Shown in pieces: positions 1 to 6,399 of a stretch of 11,783 nt of DNA; within the stretch, counting starts at the first letter, position 1, and each line of letters starts with the position of its first letter. Below the pieces are notes generated by a model that saw only the letters and a list, made by a program, of their open reading frames with translations, searched no databases and was not told the DNA's origin. The stretch is from an uncultured Blautia sp. (GTDB taxonomy: Bacteria > Bacillota > Clostridia > Lachnospirales > Lachnospiraceae). Location: the NCBI GenBank assembly GCA_938028845.1, contig CALIZJ010000122.1, forward strand, positions 1 through 11,783, given 5' to 3'. The translations under genes and the position numbers were made by a program.

Positions 1-341
1 TTCTCTGTGGAAATCACAAAGGGCAGCTTATATTCTCCAATATTCGTGGTAAAACAAAGCCAGCCGGTACGTTCCTCTCCCGGCTCCATTCCATTTGCGT
101 CCACTCCATAGGGAAGACAGATGGTAGTGCCGGAAAATTTATCTGTACCAGGCACCAGCCTCCTGTCTGATGATGTGATATATCCGCGGATCCGTTCATT
201 ATCCTCCGTACCGAAATACAGCTCTCCCCGCATCGTCTCCCCTGCCTTTAAAGAGACAGAAATCTTTTCCTGGGAAAACAAAAGAGTCGGCTGCTCATAC
301 TGAAATTTTCCGCTTAACAATTGTTCGATTTTTTTCTTCAA
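1..341 (-). CDS. DUF5717-like protein, N-terminal part only
   Basis: The first 113 residues of a gene that runs off the left edge of the window. The N-terminus is lysine-rich (M-K-K-K-I-E-Q-L-L), followed by a beta-rich stretch with the pieces FGTEDNERIRGYI, GTTICLPYGVD and NIGEYKLPF. From memory this matches the start of the large (roughly 1,000-residue or longer) DUF5717 proteins of Lachnospiraceae; their function is unknown. The start is TTG at 341: an in-frame TGA lies two codons upstream, there is no ATG or GTG between, and AGGTGA sits 6 nt before the TTG. A promoter lies about 50 nt upstream and the preceding gene (rbsK) has its own terminator, so this is probably a separate transcription unit. 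Family assignment is by recall, without a search. Confidence 0.7.
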   Translation of the reverse strand, partial: MKKKIEQLLSGKFQYEQPTLLFSQEKISVSLKAGETMRGELYFGTEDNERIRGYITSSDRRLVPGTDKFSGTTICLPYGVDANGMEPGEERTGWLCFTTNIGEYKLPFVISTE

Positions 342-388
342 AGCTGTTCACCTATTGTCCTTGCTCATTCTTCGTTACTGTGGTTTTC

Positions 389-417
389 ATTATACACCAC
401 AAAACCTGCATGCGCAA
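389..417 (-). promoter_or_regulatory. Probable sigma-A promoter of the DUF5717-like gene
   Basis: On the minus strand TTGCGC (417-412) is followed by a 17-nt spacer and a perfect TATAAT (394-389). Transcription would start near 382, leaving an untranslated leader of about 40 nt before the TTG start at 341. The -35 box matches the consensus at three of six positions, the -10 box at all six. Confidence 0.6.
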
Positions 418-455
418 GAAAACGACAGGATTTGACCAAGATCTTCAGATATACC

Positions 456-493
456 AAAAGCGCCGTCTCTTCTTCAAAGAAGACAAACGGCGC
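456..493 (-). terminator. Intrinsic terminator after rbsK
   Basis: On the minus strand the arm GCGCCGT (493-487) pairs with ACGGCGC (466-460). The interior TCTTC/GAAGA pairing extends the stem, and a run of four T (459-456) follows. It begins 12 nt past the rbsK stop codon. The T run is short but the GC-rich stem is strong. Confidence 0.7.
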
Positions 494-504
494 CTAAAAT
501 TTCT

Positions 505-1395
505 TTATTCTGCCGGATTCCAGGCAAGAACTTCTTCTCTAAGAGGAATAGAAGCTGTAGCTCCCGGGCGGGATACGGCTATGGCAGATGCCTTGGCTGC
601 CAGAGAAAGTCCCTCCTCAATAGACATTCCATCAATAATAGAGGAAATAAAATACCCCGTAAACGTATCCCCTGCCGCTGTCGTATCTACCGCCTTTACC
701 TTAAAGATTCCCTGGTGGTAAATGCCGCTTTCATCCTGGTATACCGATCCCTCTCCCCCTAAGGTAAGTACGATCTTTGCCTTGGGATACAGCTCCTTTA
801 TCCTGGCAAGGATTTTTTCCGGTTCCTTTTCTCCGGTAATCTGATATCCCTCAATCTCATTGACCAAAAACAGGCTCACCTTGGAAAGATCACAGACATC
901 CAGGGCGCTGTCATAGGGAGAGGGGTTTAAAATGATCATCATCCCCTTTTCATAGGCTGCATCAATGATGTAATCCAGCTCATTAATCTCGTTCTGAAGA
1001 AGGATGATATCCCCTTTTTCAAATGAAGAAAGGACAAAATCCACAAATTCCCTGGTCATGCTTCGGTTCGAGCCACCGAAAAGAAGGATACAGTTTTGTC
1101 CGTTTTTATCCACCTGGATCACTGTATGGCCTCCAGGTCCGGGAATCTTTCGGATAAAATCCGTATTTACCCCATTTTCTTTACAGGTTTCTAAAAGCAC
1201 ATCCCCTTCCTCTCCGATCATCCCGGCATGATATACAGGAATCCCGGCCTTGGCAAGGGCAATCGACTGATTCAGACCTTTTCCCCCGCAGAAAGTCTTA
1301 CGGTCTGAAGATGCCAGAGTTTCCCCCGGGATAAGAATATGATCCACCTGATACACATAATCCAGATTCAGAGACCCAAAATTCAATACCTTCAT
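505..1395 (-). CDS. rbsK: Ribokinase (PfkB-family sugar kinase)
   Basis: A 296-residue cytoplasmic kinase, the usual ribokinase length, expected to phosphorylate D-ribose at O5 with ATP and feed it into the pentose phosphate pathway. Visible marks: the first PfkB signature region with GGKGLNQ (residues 37-43), the second signature DTTAAGDTFTG (237-247) with the catalytic base Asp243 and the anion-hole glycine before it, and the typical ribokinase C-terminus with RPGATASIP. The ATG at 1395 has AGGAG 9 nt upstream. No ribose transporter, RbsD or LacI-type regulator is next to it, so it is a stand-alone copy. It may be read through from the promoter at 1884-1912; only a weak candidate of its own (TTGACT at 1496-1491) is visible in the 138-nt gap upstream. 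Other PfkB sugars cannot be excluded. Confidence 0.88.
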   Translation of the reverse strand: MKVLNFGSLNLDYVYQVDHILIPGETLASSDRKTFCGGKGLNQSIALAKAGIPVYHAGMIGEEGDVLLETCKENGVNTDFIRKIPGPGGHTVIQVDKNGQNCILLFGGSNRSMTREFVDFVLSSFEKGDIILLQNEINELDYIIDAAYEKGMMIILNPSPYDSALDVCDLSKVSLFLVNEIEGYQITGEKEPEKILARIKELYPKAKIVLTLGGEGSVYQDESGIYHQGIFKVKAVDTTAAGDTFTGYFISSIIDGMSIEEGLSLAAKASAIAVSRPGATASIPLREEVLAWNPAE

Positions 1396-1533
1396 AGCTT
1401 GCTGCTCCTTATCGTTATAGTCTTATAATATAATAGGAAAAATTCTTTCCATATATATAGTTTTATTGAAATAAAGTTTAGCATCTGTGCAGTCAATTGT
1501 AAAGCTTTCCTTCTGTTTGTCAGACAGATTTTT

Positions 1534-1740
1534 TCAGAGCACCTCTTTATTATACAAACGCAGTTCATTATATATCCGCATTTCCCTGGCCATTCCAATT
1601 TTCTTTATATGCCGTGTTCTCACTGGGGGAGCATATTTTCCACAGTTCTGGCAGCACCCCTGATGTTCCCATGCGCTGCTTCTGGTACACATTCCAAAAC
1701 CTATATAATATCTGCAGATCGTCTCTTTACATTTTTCAAT
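1534..1740 (-). CDS. Small cysteine-rich protein with apparent ATT start
   Basis: A 68-codon open frame, unrecognised by name. With ATT as first codon it begins I-E-K-C-K-E-T-I-C-R-Y-Y-I-G and has the pattern C4, C9, C18, H26, C29, C30, C33, then GKY, followed by a basic helical tail (residues 45-68). The spaced Cys/His set looks like a small structural zinc site, and the layout recalls a short Cys-rich family I have seen in Lachnospiraceae; this is recall, not a search. A textbook AAAGGAG lies exactly 6 nt before the ATT. Between that codon and an upstream in-frame TGA there is no ATG, GTG or TTG; the first in-frame ATG is residue 17, without a ribosome site and after two of the cysteines. 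A strong promoter lies upstream. Either ATT is used (as in infC) or an ATG was lost by mutation. Confidence 0.62.
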   Translation of the reverse strand: MEKCKETICRYYIGFGMCTRSSAWEHQGCCQNCGKYAPPVRTRHIKKIGMAREMRIYNELRLYNKEVL

Positions 1741-1746
1741 AGTAAT

Positions 1747-1753
1747 CTCCTTT
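1747..1753 (-). promoter_or_regulatory. Ribosome binding site that places the ATT start
   Basis: AAAGGAG on the minus strand, a near-perfect anti-16S match, followed by ATTACT and then ATT. The 6-nt spacing is ideal for the codon at 1740-1738 and for no standard start codon in that frame. A TTG one base later (1739-1737) also fits the spacing but opens a frame of only 12 codons. Confidence 0.65.
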
Positions 1754-1883
1754 CTGCCGCTCCCATCTGGTATCTGTCAAAAGGGACTTATTTTTTAATC
1801 CTCTTTTTTTATTTACCAATGAGGACTGCCTCAAAAAGTTATTTACCTTGTTACTTCAGAAAGCTCCCCAAATAATTTTTATC

Positions 1884-1912
1884 AATATAGTAAAAAATGG
1901 GTGGTCTGTCAA
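1884..1912 (-). promoter_or_regulatory. Strong sigma-A promoter of the small Cys-rich gene (and possibly rbsK)
   Basis: On the minus strand a perfect TTGACA (1912-1907), a 17-nt spacer and TATATT (1889-1884). Start of transcription near 1877 gives a leader of about 137 nt before the ATT codon at 1740. The leader holds one small perfect hairpin (TGAGG/CCTCA, 1820-1833) without a T run. The gene-free stretch 1741-2051 contains only this promoter, the leader and the terminator of the upstream operon. Confidence 0.72.
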
Positions 1913-1988
1913 GGAAATCCATAGATTCTTCCGACTTTTTTCACAGATCTTTCATAGATCTTATCTGGATTTTACAGAAAAATTCCCG

Positions 1989-2016
1989 AAAAAAATTCCG
2001 GGGAATCACTTCCCCG
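1989..2016 (-). terminator. Intrinsic terminator of the synthetase/partner-switch operon
   Basis: On the minus strand CGGGGAA (2016-2010), a 4-nt loop and TTCCCCG (2005-1999) form a perfect 7-bp stem. GGAA and then seven T (1995-1989) follow. It lies 36 nt beyond the stop codon of the STAS gene. Confidence 0.78.
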
Positions 2017-2051
2017 AAACTCCTCCCTCATTATATTCCATGCTTTTTTAT

Positions 2052-2363
2052 TTATGACTCTTCGTTTTCTATTGTAAGAATATCAATAAATCCAGTCGCA
2101 TCAAAAATGTCCATGATCAATTCATTTACATTTTTCACTACCATACTGCCCTGTGCAGCATTGATTTTTTTCTGGCATGCTAAAATAACACGCAGACCGG
2201 CACTGGACATATAGCTTAATTCACTAAGGTCTAAAATTAACTCCTCGATCCCATCCAGATTGCCCAGTACCTTGCTCTCCATCTCCGGCGCAGTCATGGT
2301 ATCCAGGCGTCCGTTTAAATTCACCGTCATCTTGTTTCCCTGTTTCTCCGTTTTGATATTCAT
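2052..2363 (-). CDS. STAS-domain anti-sigma factor antagonist (SpoIIAA/RsbV type)
   Basis: A 103-residue single STAS domain, the normal length for SpoIIAA/RsbV. In this family the unphosphorylated antagonist binds the kinase/anti-sigma factor and frees its target; phosphorylation on a conserved serine inactivates it, and a PP2C phosphatase restores it. The phosphosite loop reads Y51-M-S-S-A-G-L-R-V; by alignment to SpoIIAA (MDSSGL, Ser58) the phosphoacceptor is Ser54. The Asp before it is replaced by Ser, as in many SSAGL-type antagonists. The ATG at 2363 is chosen because AAGGAG lies 6 nt upstream; a start seven codons earlier has none. The gene is 105 nt downstream of the kinase gene, last in the operon, and followed by a terminator. 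It is the likely substrate of both neighbours. Confidence 0.88.
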   Translation of the reverse strand: MNIKTEKQGNKMTVNLNGRLDTMTAPEMESKVLGNLDGIEELILDLSELSYMSSAGLRVILACQKKINAAQGSMVVKNVNELIMDIFDATGFIDILTIENEES

Positions 2364-2395
2364 AATTTTCTCCTTTCTATACAATTACTATATAG

Positions 2396-2418
2396 CCTGC
2401 CCGTCAGGGCTGAACTAA
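2396..2418. repeat. Short intergenic repeat, copy 1
   Basis: Plus-strand CCTGCCC followed directly by GTCAGGGCTGAACTAA. It matches the second copy at 10008-10034 in all 7 bases of the first block and 14 of 16 of the second, the other copy having 4 extra bases between the blocks. It contains the dyad TCAG-GG-CTGA and sits 33 nt before the STAS start codon. Confidence 0.4.
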
Positions 2419-2468
2419 CATAATACTATTTTTCGCGTCTCTCTTTTTTCCGGCAGATTGTTTCTGAA

Positions 2469-2876
2469 TTATACATTTTTTCTTATGGTAAGAATATTGT
2501 ATCCGTCCTTGTAGGAATATTCTATGGAATCCATGGACTTTTTCACCATCAGGATTCCCAGCCCCCCAATCTGGCGCTCATCTGCGGACAAAGTCGTATC
2601 CGCATCCTTTTTAAGCAAAGGATTAAACGGAACACCCTGATCCCGAAACTGTATGGCCACACTTAAAGGTTCCTGTTGGGTCTCGCATTTTACCGTCACA
2701 TCCCCTACATCAGGAGAATAAGCATAGTGGACGATGTTTACAAAAATTTCTTCTACCGCGATCTCAATCTGCATCATCAATTTCATGGAGCAGCCAGCGG
2801 TTTCTAACTGATTCCGTATAAATTCCTGAAGGGAATCAAGATTTTCCATCGTCGCTTTCAACGTTAATTCTTTCAT
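2469..2876 (-). CDS. Anti-sigma factor / serine kinase (RsbW-SpoIIAB type HATPase)
   Basis: A 135-residue GHKL ATPase domain, the size of SpoIIAB and RsbW. These proteins bind and silence a sigma factor (or another partner) and, using ATP, phosphorylate the STAS antagonist. The N box is at residues 42-52 (E42-E43, N47, H50), the G1 box D79-Q-G-V-P-F84, and the G2 region GGLGILMVKK (104-113). All ATP-binding elements appear intact, so it should be catalytically competent. Its ATG overlaps the stop of the phosphatase gene by 4 nt (ATGA), which implies translational coupling and near-equal production of the two opposing enzymes. The STAS gene follows 105 nt later. The target protein it silences is not encoded in the window; a non-sigma target is possible. 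Confidence 0.88.
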   Translation of the reverse strand: MKELTLKATMENLDSLQEFIRNQLETAGCSMKLMMQIEIAVEEIFVNIVHYAYSPDVGDVTVKCETQQEPLSVAIQFRDQGVPFNPLLKKDADTTLSADERQIGGLGILMVKKSMDSIEYSYKDGYNILTIRKNV

Positions 2877-4315
2877 GATCCGTTTTCCTTCCTGTTTCGC
2901 AGAGCCAGCATGGTAATGTCGTCAAACTGCGGGGCTTTGCCTACAAATGTGTCAATGGCTTCCTTCATATTTTTCAGCAGTTCCTCCGGAGCAGCGTCTT
3001 TCGACTGGTTCAGCACCTGGAGCATCCGCTCTGTTCCAAAGAGCGCTTCTTCCGCATCCGTAGCTTCTGGTACGCCGTCCGTATATACAAACAGGGTCTC
3101 TCCAGGCTGCAGCACCAATTCATATTCCCGGTATCTGGAATTTTCCATTCCCGCAAGGACAAGACCATGTTTGTCTTTAACCAGTTCAAAATCTCCTCCA
3201 GATTTCCGGATCACAGGATACTCATGTCCTGCATTGGCCGCTGTCAGTTTACCTGTTCCAATCTCATAGATGGCCAGCCAGACTGTAACAAACATCTCTT
3301 CTTTATTATTTTCGCACAACTGGTTATTAACCGTCTCCAGTATTTTCTTCGGTGATTTCTCCACCAGAGCACAGTTTTTCAATAAGGTTTTTGCGATCAC
3401 CATAAACAAAGCTGCCGGCACTCCCTTTCCGGATACGTCTGCGATCACCAGTGCCAGATGCTCCTGGTCAACCAGGAAAAAATCATAAAAATCTCCTCCC
3501 ACCTCTTTCGCCGGATTCATGGATGCATAGATATCAAACTCCGTCCTTTCCGGAAAAGGCGGAAAAATACAGGGAAGCATATCTCTTTGAATATTGCTTG
3601 CAACATTCAGCTCCGCTTCGTTTTTCATGGCTCTTGCGCTCCAGGAAATCGAAGTAAATATCTGCACGTATTCCATGACAAAGATCAGGCACACCGTAAT
3701 GTACAGCGGGAAAAAGAATACCGTTCCCGGGAGGATTCCCACAGAATTGGTGATCCAGTTAATCACATAAAATCCAATCAAGGAAACCAGCGGCGCGACA
3801 ATATAGGATGCCATTCTTCCTTCAAGAATGCTAATAATATTCCGCACATGCTCCCGCAGCAGACGGCAGTACAAGAAAAGCGTCACTGAATATACCACCA
3901 GTTTAATCCCGATAAACAGCAGAATATTGGATACGGTATAGGGCGTTTCCTGAATAAATCCAAGGGCTGCTCCCAGAAAAGTATCCGTTGTCCCGCAAAA
4001 CATAAACGTCACCACATTGGCGATCAGCGTAGCCATCAGGCTCACAAAAAGCTTTACGCTTCCACTGTCAGCAAAAAGGAACTGTGTGGCAAGGCAGACC
4101 AGAAAGGACAGTCCTAAAATTCCCACAAAATCGCTGTAAAGGTTAACCCAATAACTGATCAGTGCCAGAATAAATCCCACGATTGCAGTAATCCCCCAGC
4201 CTAACGCGATGACCTTTTTCTTATATTTGGGGACAAGCGTCACACTGACAATAATCCCGGCAAGCACTGACGCCAGAAATACCGCCAGCGTCCACAAAAA
4301 AGTAACAGCATCCAT
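2873..4315 (-). CDS. Membrane-anchored SpoIIE/RsbU-type PP2C serine phosphatase
   Basis: A 480-residue protein with two parts. Residues 1-220 hold about seven hydrophobic segments (roughly 5-27, 36-56, 64-82, 88-107, 129-150, 170-188, 195-217) with no recognised sensor domain. Residues 225-475 are a PP2C-type phosphatase: VGGDFYD (272-278), ADVSGKG (292-298), NAGHEYP (361-367), YTDGVPEA (411-418) and FDDITML (464-470) supply the expected metal-binding aspartates. Its likely substrate is the phosphorylated STAS protein two genes down. The ATG at 4315 is 5 nt after the synthetase stop, and its GGAGG lies inside the last codons of the synthetase, so it is translated as part of that operon. The membrane half presumably senses a signal at the envelope; which signal is unknown. 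It is not SpoIIE itself, which is longer and carries a different central region. Confidence 0.88.
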   Translation of the reverse strand: MDAVTFLWTLAVFLASVLAGIIVSVTLVPKYKKKVIALGWGITAIVGFILALISYWVNLYSDFVGILGLSFLVCLATQFLFADSGSVKLFVSLMATLIANVVTFMFCGTTDTFLGAALGFIQETPYTVSNILLFIGIKLVVYSVTLFLYCRLLREHVRNIISILEGRMASYIVAPLVSLIGFYVINWITNSVGILPGTVFFFPLYITVCLIFVMEYVQIFTSISWSARAMKNEAELNVASNIQRDMLPCIFPPFPERTEFDIYASMNPAKEVGGDFYDFFLVDQEHLALVIADVSGKGVPAALFMVIAKTLLKNCALVEKSPKKILETVNNQLCENNKEEMFVTVWLAIYEIGTGKLTAANAGHEYPVIRKSGGDFELVKDKHGLVLAGMENSRYREYELVLQPGETLFVYTDGVPEATDAEEALFGTERMLQVLNQSKDAAPEELLKNMKEAIDTFVGKAPQFDDITMLALRNRKENGS

Positions 4316-4320
4316 TGTAC

Positions 4321-6399
4321 TTATTCCTCCTCCCTTTCAAACATCTGCAGCTCCTCCAGCGCAGTAAAATATTTCGTAAGATAGGAATCTGTGACCGGTT
4401 TCCATTTAAGGTTAAGCCTGGTCAACATATTTTCCGTAAACTCCTGGGTAACTTTATTGTCCGTATACCGAAGATCCGCGTTTTCCAAAAGGATTCCCTC
4501 AAGGATACGTTTTCCCTCCCTGGACTGTCCCATAGTTTTTACGCAGCGGTCAAACTCCTCGTCAGAAACCTGCTCCACCGGATATCCGATACTCTCAAGT
4601 GTCTCGAATAGTTTTCTATAAGGCACTTCCTGGGGAGGATACACATGAAAAACGGAATACTCTTCCTCAAGCGCAGCAAGCGCGACGATCATTTTTGCCA
4701 CCTCATCCACAGGGGAAAAATTAACCGAACTATTATATACATAAGCCGGAACCTTTCCGATCTTTACATAGGCGGAAATCTGCCTGGTAAAAGCATTCGT
4801 CCTACGGTTCATTTGAAATTCCCCATCCCGCATCCGGCCCTGGAGATTTCCTACCCGCATGATCCGCACCGGGATTCCTTCATCTGCTGCCCGGCGAAGG
4901 ATCTCATACTCCGCCATATATTTCGAGAGGATGTACTGGTTATGTATCTCCTGTCCGATATAGAGATCCTGCTCTGTAAGTACAGACGTTTTTTTCTTCT
5001 TTGGGGATACTCCGCCCACGCTGATGGTGGAAATCTGCAAAAGAGATGCCTTCTGCTTTTTACAGAAATCTAAAAGATTTCTCACACCCACTGTGTTGAT
5101 CTGCTCCAGTTTATCGTCGTAAGCGAAATGGGCCACATTCGCTGCGCAGTTTATTACCGTATCAATTTTTCCTTTAAAAGGCTCCACGAAAATAGATTCT
5201 TCCGCAATATCTCCGTTTAATGCAAACAGGCGGTTTCCAAATTCCTCCCCATAGTCGTTGTCCCCAAAATAGAAAAGTGTACTCCGAAGCCTTTTGGTTT
5301 CATCCAGGCGTTTGGTGGGACGCACCAGGCAGTAGATTTTCTCATACAGCCAAGGCTGTTCTAAAAGCTCCAGCAAAATGTGGATTCCCAAAAAGCCAGT
5401 TGCGCCTGTAAGCAGCACATTTCCCAGGGAACGGCTTTTTGTCCCTCCAGGGATATTCTTTCCAAGAATTTTATCCAAGCCTCTGTAATCCAGATTTTTC
5501 AGGGAATCTTCAAAAACCTCCCTCCCGCTGTCCGGGCGGTAGAGATACTGTGCCAGCATATCCGGGGTCGGATACCGGAAAACATCCCCGTACACCATCT
5601 GCACTTTTGGAAGTCGTTCTTCTATTTCAGAAATCAGTTCTGCTGTATGAAGACTGTCTCCGCCAAGCTCAAAGAAATTGTCATCCAGGCCAATTTTCTC
5701 TTCTCCAAGAACTGCCGCAAATGCCTCACAGATTGCTCTCTGGAAGGAATTTTCCGGTTCCCGCCAGGTCCTTACATATTCTATGGGCTCCTGTTCAAGA
5801 GCTTTCAAGTCGGTTTTTCCTCCCGGCGTCTGTGGGATATCCTCCAGCTCTTTTAAGATATCCGGCACCATATAGGAAGTCAGACGCCCTTTCAGATAAC
5901 TTCTTAATTCCGGTTCTGCCGCAGCAGCTCCTTGTTTTACTGTATAAAATCCCACCAGATGGGGTGTGCCTGCCAGGGTGCGTACGATCACGCAGGCAGA
6001 ACCAATACCGGGAAATGCCCGGATGCAGTTTTCAATCTCCGCAGGTTCAATACGAAGCCCGCGAATCTTTACCTGCTGGTCATTCCTTCCACTGTAGAGA
6101 AGCCTTCCATCCTTAAGAAACGCCCCCAGATCTCCGGTGCGGTACACTCTTTTTCCATATCTCTCCACAAACCGCAGCGCCGTTTCTTTTTCCAGTCCTT
6201 TGTAGCCGATGCCCAGTCCTTTTCCGTAAATACAGATTTCTCCTGTAGCTCCGTAAGGAAGAAGCCTTCCTTCTTCGTCCAGTATCAGGATTCCTGTATT
6301 TGCAATAGGCGTTCCAATGGTAAGATTATCTCCCGCCTCTGTGATCGTTGCCCCTATCGTCGTCTCCGTAGGGCCGTAGCCATTATAAATACGGATTCC
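4321..6399 (-). CDS. NRPS, C-terminal fragment: adenylation end, carrier protein, thioester reductase
   Basis: Continuation of the synthetase in a second frame, numbered here as in the rejoined 1,407-residue protein (this piece is 716-1407). It opens with the adenylation A5 motif YNGYGPTE (720-727), then A7/A8 with YRTGD (801-805), A10 with TPGGK (906-910), and a carrier domain with LGGDSL whose Ser964 would carry phosphopantetheine. The reductase domain is of the short-chain dehydrogenase type: GATGFLG (1047-1053) for NAD(P)H, Ser/Thr 1172-1173, and the Tyr1204-x3-Lys1208 pair. It should release the bound acyl-amino acid as an aldehyde, possibly reduced further to an alcohol. There is no ATG near the start of this frame; a GTG at 6168 is the first usual start codon but would omit A5 and has no good ribosome site, so independent translation is doubtful. 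The stop is 5 nt before the phosphatase gene. Confidence 0.85.
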   Translation of the reverse strand, partial: GIRIYNGYGPTETTIGATITEAGDNLTIGTPIANTGILILDEEGRLLPYGATGEICIYGKGLGIGYKGLEKETALRFVERYGKRVYRTGDLGAFLKDGRLLYSGRNDQQVKIRGLRIEPAEIENCIRAFPGIGSACVIVRTLAGTPHLVGFYTVKQGAAAAEPELRSYLKGRLTSYMVPDILKELEDIPQTPGGKTDLKALEQEPIEYVRTWREPENSFQRAICEAFAAVLGEEKIGLDDNFFELGGDSLHTAELISEIEERLPKVQMVYGDVFRYPTPDMLAQYLYRPDSGREVFEDSLKNLDYRGLDKILGKNIPGGTKSRSLGNVLLTGATGFLGIHILLELLEQPWLYEKIYCLVRPTKRLDETKRLRSTLFYFGDNDYGEEFGNRLFALNGDIAEESIFVEPFKGKIDTVINCAANVAHFAYDDKLEQINTVGVRNLLDFCKKQKASLLQISTISVGGVSPKKKKTSVLTEQDLYIGQEIHNQYILSKYMAEYEILRRAADEGIPVRIMRVGNLQGRMRDGEFQMNRRTNAFTRQISAYVKIGKVPAYVYNSSVNFSPVDEVAKMIVALAALEEEYSVFHVYPPQEVPYRKLFETLESIGYPVEQVSDEEFDRCVKTMGQSREGKRILEGILLENADLRYTDNKVTQEFTENMLTRLNLKWKPVTDSYLTKYFTALEELQMFEREEE

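Noticed and set aside
380..721. A 113-codon plus-strand open frame across the rbsK terminator
   Set aside because: It crosses the terminator and lies antisense to the ribokinase C-terminus, with no ribosome site or recognisable product.
1512..1534. A hairpin TCTGT/ACAGA followed by six T on the plus strand, a possible plus-strand terminator
   Set aside because: The stem is only 5 bp, and no plus-strand gene or promoter precedes it; the region is transcribed on the minus strand.
1392..1598. A 68-codon minus-strand frame running into the rbsK start
   Set aside because: It overlaps the Cys-rich gene in another frame, has no ribosome site, and its translation looks like AT-rich spacer.
2195..2212. 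Replacement of the Asp before the phosphoserine in the STAS protein, a possible inactive antagonist
   Set aside because: The SSAGL version is common among working antagonists and the phosphoacceptor serine itself is kept, so it is not a sign of decay.
5439..6116. A 225-codon plus-strand open frame opposite the NRPS C-terminal fragment
   Set aside because: It lies entirely antisense to well-supported adenylation, carrier and reductase sequence, is rich in Ser, Pro, Leu and Arg from reverse reading, and shows no domain motif.
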